Below the pieces are notes generated by a model, which saw nothing but the letters and a program-made list of their open reading frames with translations, made no database searches and had not been told where the DNA came from. A DNA stretch of 12,744 nucleotides. Source: Promethearchaeota archaeon (lineage in GTDB: Archaea; Asgardarchaeota; Lokiarchaeia; Sigyniarchaeales; Promethearchaeaceae). The position numbers and the translations under genes were made by a program. Below, in pieces: positions 6,335 to 12,744 of this stretch. The stretch spans positions 1 through 12,744 of the forward strand of contig WJKO01000464.1 in the NCBI GenBank assembly GCA_014729055.1, given 5' to 3'. Within the stretch, counting starts at the first letter, position 1, and each line of letters begins with the position of its first letter.

Positions 6335-8872
6335 TTAATAGCCGCTAATTAATTCAAGTAAGTCATATTTCTCTGCTAACATATTCTGGTATTGCTTGAG
6401 GTATGTATATTTGCATTGTGCTTGAAATTTACAATTGTCGCACGAGGACAAACAATTGGGTATGATTTGAAACATCTCTTTCTTGACATCTTGTGAACTT
6501 TTACTCATTTCGGTTTTGCTTATCGCGTTATCCCCATTTCCGTAAAATGTTTCTTGTAAATTATGTAACTTATAATATTTATTTGCAATATCCATTCGGT
6601 TAAACGCATGAGCAAGCTTTCCTAAAAACAAAGCAGCAGATATTTTCTCGAGTTGAATCGTGCGAATGGACATTAAATTCGCGGCGGAAGTTAACCCAAA
6701 TGCTTGAATTGCCATATACGGATCAAGCAGAATATCGAGTTCTGAAGGTGTGAGAAAAGCGACATGGGTGATGATCTTAACCTTAAAGTCTTCGATATCC
6801 CGCGACGTATAATACATCAGATTTAAATAGCCCACGTTCAATTCTGGAATAAATATTTTTATGGTGGGGAAGTCCAAAAAGTTCATGTCCATCATATACA
6901 CCCGATATTTCCTCTCCTTAAAGATATCAAATGCGGACTGCACTTCATCATATAAATCGTCAGATGCAAATTCTTTATATTGAATGTCTTTTTTTATCTG
7001 GGCTTTTTCGGGGTTTGTCAAAAAACTGAGCATCTGTGAGCTATATATCCCCGATCTTGCATAATAATCGGTTAGAAAATCACGCCTGCTGGCAATATTT
7101 TTTATATCAAAGAGTTTATATAGCATTTTCATACTATTCGTGAACGATTTTTGGGCTAAGCTATTACCCTCCAGAGCCTTTTGGCCTTGCAAAGTTTCCG
7201 TTATACATCGTTCTACCGCAACATTGAAGGTGGATCCCGCCCCAAATTTCAGCATATATTTTTCATGGTGAAAATCTCGTAATGAATATTTCTTTAAGTC
7301 AATAAGTACTGCCGCGGTAGGAATGCCCACGAGAGATGCATCATAGATAGTCACCCCTATTTCGCCGCTCTTCTCTATTTTGTCAATGGTGTCTTTTATT
7401 GATCCGCTTAATTTTGATTTCGGTACCGTGGGGAGCGCAATCTGATTGTGAAGAGTAGTAAATGAGCAATATCGCTCAACAATCTCAAAAATTGCTTCCA
7501 TTATTGCCTCTTCATATGAGTTGCCGGCGGCTAATCCCGTGGTATTGTGGTGTAATGCATTTTTAATCCATATATAGTGGTCTGGATTTAATAAATCTTT
7601 AAATTGATGATATTTGAAATAGTATTCGAAATTTTTATGACTTTTATAATCTGCAAGAAGGGCGGAAGGCTCTTCATTCGGCCATACCGAATTCTTCCTC
7701 AATATGTCTAAAAATTCCCGATTTAAGCTGTCGTCGATGTCGCTGATCTGTTCTTTGGTTTTTGACAGAAAAGCAAGCTGCGGTTTATACCTGTTAAATG
7801 ACCTGAATTGAAGCCCTTGAATGCGTTCAATCATTTCCCCAAAACCGCTACACATTGCCGCTTGAACGGTGAGCCCCTTTCCAAAAGTCGAAAAATAACT
7901 GCGGTATTTGTGGTAAATCCATATGGTTGTGGACCATGTGTTCGGAAAACCGAATTTAGGGTGTTGTAACATCGTAAAAGGGGTTTTACTTATCAATTTT
8001 TCGAGGATAATGTTCATTGTGCTGAGGGTTTTGTCCGCAGACAGCGATTTATCCAAAAACACCTTTGGTCGACTTTCAAACACTTGAAATCGTTTGGAAG
8101 TGTATGTTGGATCATAAAGTATGGGCACTTTTTCTTTGCGAAGATCGGCTAAAATTTCCAATTCCTCTGCGGAGATGTCTTCATCGGTGATATCCCGCCG
8201 CGTAATGCCTATTGCAGATTCATCCGTTTTTTTTCGTTTTTTTTTGCGATATTTCGCAAACCCAATAATTTGTGACCAGTCCATTTTTTTTCGGGTTCGA
8301 TATTCTTCCAGGCTGTCGCAATATCCAGGATTGGTGACATCAATTGGTCCGATAATCTCCTCAAAATCGGGAGTATCGTCCACAAATTCATCGGATTGTA
8401 CTGCGCCGATCGTCATTTTCTTCTTTTTAGCAAAATCCTCTTTTCTCATCTTAAACTCTTTTTCCCATTGATAGAAATCGTCTACCATGATCTTACAGAG
8501 GCTGCAGATTAAACCGTGTATTTCATCATCAATAAAAACGGGCGTCAAAATATCCCGATATTTTTCCAAGACAACGTCTGTAATGCAATGTCGGCATATA
8601 TATTGATACCCGAAATAATAGCCCAATACTTTATGGCGATTGTATGAGTCTACCGTGAATGTTTTAAGATATTCTTCCTCGTCTTTTAAGAGGAGTCGCG
8701 CCACAATATCACCTTTAATCCGGGAATCCCGATCAAAAACAGCCCACCTTCCATTCCGACTGGGATATCCGTAATCCAACACTTCGAAAAACTTTTTGTA
8801 ATATCGAGGACCAAATTTTTTTTTCAATTGTTTTATATATGTATCCTCGTCTCTTGATAGATTTATTTCCAT
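6335..8872 (-). CDS. YcaO-domain protein, copy 2 (YcaO-2)
   Basis: This paralogue of YcaO-1 is also 845 residues, through compensating indels in the first 400. The putative zinc site is kept (C93, C96, C123, C126), as are the basic patch KYRKKKRKK (207-215), GKG (331-333), S342...E346-E349-R350, N451...E459, E463, E466-R467, TETLQGQ with E559/Q562, and the C-terminal C807, C811, C814, C820. By hand count, residues 401-845 differ from copy 1 at about 63 positions (about 86% identity). The first 300 residues are clearly more divergent, especially 35-80 and 115-155, so the two enzymes may differ in partner or substrate recognition while sharing chemistry. The same ATP-dependent amide activation is expected from the family. 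The gene begins 54 bp after the split SNF2 and ends in the duplicated spacer. Both copies look intact. Confidence 0.85.
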   Translation of the reverse strand: MEINLSRDEDTYIKQLKKKFGPRYYKKFFEVLDYGYPSRNGRWAVFDRDSRIKGDIVARLLLKDEEEYLKTFTVDSYNRHKVLGYYFGYQYICRHCITDVVLEKYRDILTPVFIDDEIHGLICSLCKIMVDDFYQWEKEFKMRKEDFAKKKKMTIGAVQSDEFVDDTPDFEEIIGPIDVTNPGYCDSLEEYRTRKKMDWSQIIGFAKYRKKKRKKTDESAIGITRRDITDEDISAEELEILADLRKEKVPILYDPTYTSKRFQVFESRPKVFLDKSLSADKTLSTMNIILEKLISKTPFTMLQHPKFGFPNTWSTTIWIYHKYRSYFSTFGKGLTVQAAMCSGFGEMIERIQGLQFRSFNRYKPQLAFLSKTKEQISDIDDSLNREFLDILRKNSVWPNEEPSALLADYKSHKNFEYYFKYHQFKDLLNPDHYIWIKNALHHNTTGLAAGNSYEEAIMEAIFEIVERYCSFTTLHNQIALPTVPKSKLSGSIKDTIDKIEKSGEIGVTIYDASLVGIPTAAVLIDLKKYSLRDFHHEKYMLKFGAGSTFNVAVERCITETLQGQKALEGNSLAQKSFTNSMKMLYKLFDIKNIASRRDFLTDYYARSGIYSSQMLSFLTNPEKAQIKKDIQYKEFASDDLYDEVQSAFDIFKERKYRVYMMDMNFLDFPTIKIFIPELNVGYLNLMYYTSRDIEDFKVKIITHVAFLTPSELDILLDPYMAIQAFGLTSAANLMSIRTIQLEKISAALFLGKLAHAFNRMDIANKYYKLHNLQETFYGNGDNAISKTEMSKSSQDVKKEMFQIIPNCLSSCDNCKFQAQCKYTYLKQYQNMLAEKYDLLELISGY

Positions 8873-8882
8873 ACTAGTTCAA

Positions 8883-8905
8883 ATCCTTTGAAGTATATAT
8901 ATTAT
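8883..8905 (-). promoter_or_regulatory. TATA-like box plus ribosome binding site before YcaO-2
   Basis: The - strand reads ATAATATATATA, then CAAAGGAT, 10 nt before the ATG at 8872. It matches the element ahead of YcaO-1 although the surrounding spacer differs, which suggests it is under constraint. The RBS role is likely; the promoter role is tentative. Confidence 0.4.
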
Positions 8906-8926
8906 CTTTGTTTTTTTTATCTCGTT

Positions 8927-9556
8927 TTATTCTAACAATTGGATGTTTTGATTCATTGGTGTACGCGTTATTAATTCTAACAAATATTCTTTCTTATCAA
9001 TTCTTTTTTGCATATCTTCTTCTATTGTATGCAGTGTGGTAAATCTATACACATATACATCCTTAGTTTGTCCTCTTCGATATATTCGTCTTGTTGCTTG
9101 AAGGACAACAGCATGACTCCATCTTTTATCAAAATGGATTGCATGATTTGCGATTTGAAGATCTAATCCCACACCCGCAGTATTTCCATTAGCGATCAAT
9201 ATCCGTTGGAGTGGGTTGTTTTTAAAATTATTAATTATCCTCTGTTTATTGCGAGATTCTCCATGTAAAAATTGAGGTTTCTCCGCAAATAGAATCTCAC
9301 ACAAATCTACTAAAAATTTCCCAGAGTCGATATAATGAACAAATATTATTATTTTATCGTTGGGTTTGTTATCTAATATGTCCTTAATTATTCCCATCGT
9401 TATGTCTAATTTATTTGAAAGCTCTAAAAGATGTGTGATATCAATTATCGCAGAGTTATTTGGATCATCTTTTAGTTCTAGTTCAGATCCTTGTGGTGTA
9501 ATACTATATTTATATTGATTACCATCTAAGAAAGGATGATTGCATATTCGGCGCAA
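8927..9556 (-). CDS. SNF2 helicase lobe 2 of the fusion, separated by an in-frame stop
   Basis: The 209 codons continue the frame of the large fusion after a single TAA (9563-9565) and two codons (Lys, Arg). The first possible start is the TTG at 9554-9556. The sequence opens RRICNHPF, the conserved entry of the second SNF2 lobe. It continues with IIIFVHY, FLHGES, ANGNTAGVGLDLQ and ATRRIYRRGQTKDVYVYRF, so every lobe 2 motif is preserved and there is no further stop or frameshift until TAA at 8927. Alone it lacks the Walker A and DE motifs and cannot hydrolyse ATP. Three readings are possible: a recent nonsense mutation or sequence error, stop readthrough, or reinitiation at the TTG six bases after the stop to give a two-chain helicase. 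It ends 54 bp before YcaO-2. Confidence 0.75.
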   Translation of the reverse strand: MRRICNHPFLDGNQYKYSITPQGSELELKDDPNNSAIIDITHLLELSNKLDITMGIIKDILDNKPNDKIIIFVHYIDSGKFLVDLCEILFAEKPQFLHGESRNKQRIINNFKNNPLQRILIANGNTAGVGLDLQIANHAIHFDKRWSHAVVLQATRRIYRRGQTKDVYVYRFTTLHTIEEDMQKRIDKKEYLLELITRTPMNQNIQLLE

Positions 9557-9562
9557 TCTCTT

Positions 9563-12500
9563 TTACATACTGAAAATATTCCCATCGCCAGCAATGCTGT
9601 TGTAGTAGTTTTCTTGATTTTGAAGAGTTCCTATTCTATTTTGGAAGTTAACCGTTGATAGATCAATCATTCTATATTTTAATCCATTTGATGTCCTAGG
9701 ATAATGAATTTCTGGTAATTCGAATGGTCTATTCTGATCATCAATAGCCCGTCTTAGAGTATTCCAGTTTACATAATTAAGTAGCCTGTCTTCTTCTTGT
9801 TTTCGCTGGTCTTCTTCATTAGCGTCTAATGTAAATATATCTGCAATGTTTGAATTTCGGGTTAAAAACATGAATATACTTATTAAATCGATTAAGTTTT
9901 TCCTAATAGGAGTTCCAGTAATGCCAACCCGAAAATTTGCTGTTAAGTTCATGCTTGCAAGAAGATTATCTGAAGTTAGGTCTTTTAACTTGTCCACTTC
10001 ATCAAAAAATATTCCTTCCCATTTTATATAACTGAATAATTCTTTATAATGCAAACGCAATAGCGCATATGAAGTTAACACAACATTGTGTGTGTTGACT
10101 TGTTCCCAGAATGTTTCGAGAGACGCGTTGCTTCTAAAGGTATAAAAATCAATATTATCAACACACCGCTTAATATCATCTTCCCATTTATTCAACAAAA
10201 TTGAAGGTGCGACAATGAGATATTTGTAAGGATTATTCAACCCGTTATTTAATCTCCGAGAGATATATGCAATTACTTGGAAGGTTTTACCCGTACCCAT
10301 ATCATCAGCTAATAATGCATAAGGGATATCGGAATACTGATTATTATATTCCACATCGACTTGAAACTCCCTTTGTCTTCTATTACATAACCAATTAACA
10401 CCAGATATTTGATAATTATATAGAACTATATTTTCTTCAATGCTTGCACTACCAAATTGAATTGGATTTTCATTATAAGAAATATTTTGAGCAAAAATTG
10501 AACCGGTCGTTGAAAGTTCAATTTCAATTTCAGCTTCATTATTTTCAATAAGATTAAACAAATCTACATCAGCATTTTCAGGAAAATACGGCTGAAGGTC
10601 ATCCGTTATTCCGATGAGATTTTTAAACGCAAGAGAAATTAATTCCCATTGATATTCCATATTTAGCTGATATTGTTTGTCAGTGAAATCCCGAGTATTC
10701 AGTTTATTTCTTTGGGTTTCAAGCGCATATAATTTACTTACTGCCTTTTCTTCTTTTGGGGTTAACCTATGTGTCTCAGATAGATTAGGTAGTGTACTGA
10801 GATCTATGCCCGCTAATCTGTTTGTTCTAACCAATCCCATCATTTCCAGTTGAACAATCTCATTTTCATAATCTGTTGGATTGAAGTCAGTATCATTTTC
10901 AAGATTTAAGACCAATTTTTTAATCGATTCTGTTACATCAAGACTATGCATTTTATAGGATTGTAAATCGGTATCTATGTATATTATCCTTCTATCATCT
11001 AATGAGCCTATAGCTGACTCTCTTTCAAAGAATTTGCATTCATTTTCCTCGATATATGCTAATTTTTCTTCCATCGGCGAAAATTCCGCAAACCGATGTT
11101 TTGCCACGGGGTGCACGCAGCCATCCTCAGTCAGATGGACACAATTTAAACAATTATGAAAGTTACGAGACTGTGTATTCGGACGATTTCCCGCGGAGTG
11201 AAGGGCAGCAATTACTTCGGTCTTGGATTTAGATTCCAGTATCGGCTTGATGTAGTCAAATATACAATCAACACCGATCAAAATGGGGACATCAAAGAGG
11301 CGTTTTAACCCGTCATAAATATAAATAGGCGTATTTTTCTTAACGTTAAATTCGGGAACGGAGACAAAAGCATTTTTTCCTCTTAGCGTAAAGGGTTTGT
11401 GAAAGTCGTGTAAACGATAGGTGAGTGTAAGGGTATTATCTTCCCATCCCAGTCTTTTTTGATAGGATTGGTCAATAATAGTAATGGGGGATCCCGTATC
11501 AAGTAATGCTATTTCGGTGGGATTGCCGTCAATCGAGATAGGCAGATAAATCCGCGAAGGGGATCCAGATGTGGGTTCTTTGCCTTTCTCCCCTCCCTTT
11601 TTTACCGATAGAGAAATATAACTTGCAATTAGCGGGAGCATAGATACTAAAAGTCGGTGTAATCCTGCTGCACTTTCGGAATAAGGACCTGCTTTATCCA
11701 TCAAATTTGCCCGATTACATTGCAGTAAAAAACTACAATTTTCGATCAGTGTTTGGGTAATATTTACCAAGAGCAATTCGGAGTCCACGATATTTCCATA
11801 TATCTTTTTAATTTCGGATTGCTTTTTCCGGATGATCTCGTGAATATCTTCACTTGTATATTGATCATCTTTCGACATATCATAAATAAGCTTGTTTAAA
11901 TCCTTTCCGATCTCGTCACACGGCACTTCTATAATATCCGTGACCACGTTTATGTAGGATTTCATCAAGTTAATGATTTTACTGCGAATTTCAACATCAT
12001 GCGCCCATTTTTCGTTATACAATAATAAGCAGAAGTGATAATATGAATCATTAATCGTTTCTTTGATATCTTGGTGAGTAACTTGTGCAGGATCAAAATG
12101 CACGGCACTCAGCGAGAATTGATAATCATCTTGATCTGTTAGCCCTCCCATCGGCTCGATAGAACTATATATGCCATTTCTCAGCTGGAGTTGGTCTTTA
12201 TTTTTCAAGCTAAGCAAGATCGACTTAACATCATGTAATGATAGACCCCCTTGAATAACAAACAATTCAAAGATACTCCGCATAACAAGATCTGACAAAC
12301 GGGTCAGTGTTCCTTCGTCATATTTTTCAAGGACTTTTTCGGGAATTACATATTTACCGCCTCTGCCGATTTTTAACAGCCCCGTTCTATGCATAGTCTT
12401 TATAATATTTTCAATATCCCGGTATTGCATGGGGGATTGTTTGATTAATGCAAGGATAATTCGCTCCGAAGGGGTTAAAAATACTTTTTGGGCTCGTTTT

Positions 12501-12744
12501 GGTCCGAGTTCTGTCGTCATAAAGGTTTCAGGACCCGCGGAATAGGCTTTGTAAACGCCTTGTGCTTTCTTTTTTCCAACACTATAAGCCTCTTTGGCTG
12601 CTTTCCTACCCGCGTCTTTTGCCACTTTTTTAAACTTTTGGAATTCTTCGCTTTCTATGGCTGTTTTTAATTTTGACTTGACTTTTTCAGTCACTCGTTT
12701 TACTTTTTCCTTAACCGAGGGTTTTTCATTGTTTTCTTCTGATA
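9563..12744 (-). CDS. Winged helix-retropepsin-Cys cluster-SNF2 lobe 1 fusion (partial, ends at internal TAA)
   Basis: The frame is open to the right edge, so the true start may lie outside; a GTG at 12694 is the first candidate inside. Numbered from that GTG, the domains in order are: a lysine-rich helix (1-50); a winged helix (about 74-120); a helical region with a hydrophobic stretch at 345-364; a retropepsin-like domain (about 380-485) with DTGSPITII at 399-407 (catalytic D399) and ILIGVD at 471-476; a Cys cluster C515, C518, C526, C553 likely to bind metal; a linker with a helical SNF2-N-terminal-like segment (600-625); and SNF2 lobe 1 with DDMGTGKT (797-804), DEVD (898-901) and TGTP (926-929). 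It stops at TAA after FSM, just before lobe 2. Retropepsins act as dimers and cleave peptides; this family is rare in prokaryotes. It is first in the - strand operon. The domain calls are strong; the joint function is unknown. Confidence 0.82.
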   Translation of the reverse strand, partial: SEENNEKPSVKEKVKRVTEKVKSKLKTAIESEEFQKFKKVAKDAGRKAAKEAYSVGKKKAQGVYKAYSAGPETFMTTELGPKRAQKVFLTPSERIILALIKQSPMQYRDIENIIKTMHRTGLLKIGRGGKYVIPEKVLEKYDEGTLTRLSDLVMRSIFELFVIQGGLSLHDVKSILLSLKNKDQLQLRNGIYSSIEPMGGLTDQDDYQFSLSAVHFDPAQVTHQDIKETINDSYYHFCLLLYNEKWAHDVEIRSKIINLMKSYINVVTDIIEVPCDEIGKDLNKLIYDMSKDDQYTSEDIHEIIRKKQSEIKKIYGNIVDSELLLVNITQTLIENCSFLLQCNRANLMDKAGPYSESAAGLHRLLVSMLPLIASYISLSVKKGGEKGKEPTSGSPSRIYLPISIDGNPTEIALLDTGSPITIIDQSYQKRLGWEDNTLTLTYRLHDFHKPFTLRGKNAFVSVPEFNVKKNTPIYIYDGLKRLFDVPILIGVDCIFDYIKPILESKSKTEVIAALHSAGNRPNTQSRNFHNCLNCVHLTEDGCVHPVAKHRFAEFSPMEEKLAYIEENECKFFERESAIGSLDDRRIIYIDTDLQSYKMHSLDVTESIKKLVLNLENDTDFNPTDYENEIVQLEMMGLVRTNRLAGIDLSTLPNLSETHRLTPKEEKAVSKLYALETQRNKLNTRDFTDKQYQLNMEYQWELISLAFKNLIGITDDLQPYFPENADVDLFNLIENNEAEIEIELSTTGSIFAQNISYNENPIQFGSASIEENIVLYNYQISGVNWLCNRRQREFQVDVEYNNQYSDIPYALLADDMGTGKTFQVIAYISRRLNNGLNNPYKYLIVAPSILLNKWEDDIKRCVDNIDFYTFRSNASLETFWEQVNTHNVVLTSYALLRLHYKELFSYIKWEGIFFDEVDKLKDLTSDNLLASMNLTANFRVGITGTPIRKNLIDLISIFMFLTRNSNIADIFTLDANEEDQRKQEEDRLLNYVNWNTLRRAIDDQNRPFELPEIHYPRTSNGLKYRMIDLSTVNFQNRIGTLQNQENYYNSIAGDGNIFSM
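11365..11405 (-). repeat. Parent copy of the 41-bp retropepsin repeat
   Basis: This is the source of the stub at 6195-6235 (40/41 identical). It lies inside the intact retropepsin coding sequence, residues 431-443, and its last three bases (AAG) form the microhomology used at the duplication seam. Confidence 0.9.

Larger units (their letters stand above)
6233..6349. repeat. 117-bp direct repeat, right copy
   Basis: This is identical to 1745-1861 and carries the stranded NYN tail, the spacer with the T-tract, and the last codons of YcaO-2. It marks the seam between the two duplicated units. Identity stops on the left at the AAG microhomology and on the right inside the YcaO stop region. Confidence 0.95.
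6233..11405. repeat. Right unit of the tandem gene duplication
   Basis: This contains the NYN tail, YcaO-2, the split SNF2 and the linker/Cys region up to the middle of the retropepsin domain. It is the homologue of 1745-6235. Because the retropepsin gene continues uninterrupted past 11405, this edge is the ancestral one. The NYN edge at 6233 is the rearranged one. Confidence 0.8.

Noticed and set aside
1745..6349. Terminal repeats of a mobile element
   Set aside because: The 117-bp direct repeats contain the end of one gene and the stop of another, with no inverted ends, target duplication or transposase between them. A tandem duplication explains them better.
8121..8471. A 116-codon + strand ORF opposite YcaO-2, and similar long antisense ORFs
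   Set aside because: They lie wholly inside conserved coding sequence on the other strand, contain no recognisable motif, and are not kept at the matching place in YcaO-1.
9563..9565. Alternative genetic code reading TAA as sense
   Set aside because: Both YcaO genes, SNF2-1, the NYN gene and the metallo-beta-lactamase-like gene end at TAA in sensible places.
9540..9600. A frameshift splitting the SNF2 gene
   Set aside because: The two parts are in the same frame: the distance between their first bases is a multiple of three, and only one TAA separates them.

Overview
The window is AT-rich and shows no rRNA, tRNA, CRISPR array, transposase or integrase. It looks archaeal. The hints are T-tract terminators, TATA-like boxes close to start codons, winged-helix fusions, many small Cys clusters and frequent TTG/GTG starts. 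This assignment is inference. An Asgard or similar archaeon is a guess that only phylogeny can test.

Layout. On the + strand, the end of a metallo-beta-lactamase-fold protein (2-469) runs off the left edge. A possible 32-residue ORF (485-583) follows, then a two-zinc-finger NYN/PIN-like nuclease (608-1804). Everything from 1847 to the right edge lies on the - strand and reads right to left as one probable operon. In transcription order it has: (i) a very large fusion protein, open at the right edge, with a winged helix, a retropepsin-like aspartic protease domain, a Cys cluster and the first lobe of a SNF2 helicase; (ii) after one in-frame TAA stop, the second SNF2 lobe; (iii) a YcaO-domain protein, YcaO-2; (iv) a second, complete SNF2 helicase, SNF2-1; (v) a second YcaO protein, YcaO-1. 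The two YcaO proteins are both 845 residues long.

The region was built by a tandem duplication whose seams can be read at the base level. A 117-bp sequence holding the last 19 codons of the NYN gene and the following spacer occurs perfectly at 1745-1861 and 6233-6349. A 41-bp piece of the retropepsin coding region (11365-11405) recurs with one mismatch at 6195-6235, joined directly to the NYN tail through an AAG microhomology. The duplicated unit therefore ran from the end of NYN through YcaO and SNF2 into the retropepsin domain. The left copy later lost the segment between the retropepsin stub and the SNF2 start, leaving a free-standing SNF2 protein. Divergence is very uneven: the seams are almost unchanged, the YcaO catalytic halves are about 86% identical in protein by hand count, the YcaO N-terminal regions are clearly lower, and the SNF2 proteins are only about half identical.

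Working model (inference): a YcaO enzyme, which in its family uses ATP to activate an amide carbonyl, is paired with a SNF2 translocase that remodels nucleic acid-protein complexes, plus a retropepsin-like protease. No TfuA, E1-like/Ocin-ThiF partner or precursor peptide is visible here. I know of no described YcaO-SNF2-retropepsin system, so this duplicated pair is the best candidate in the window for something new.
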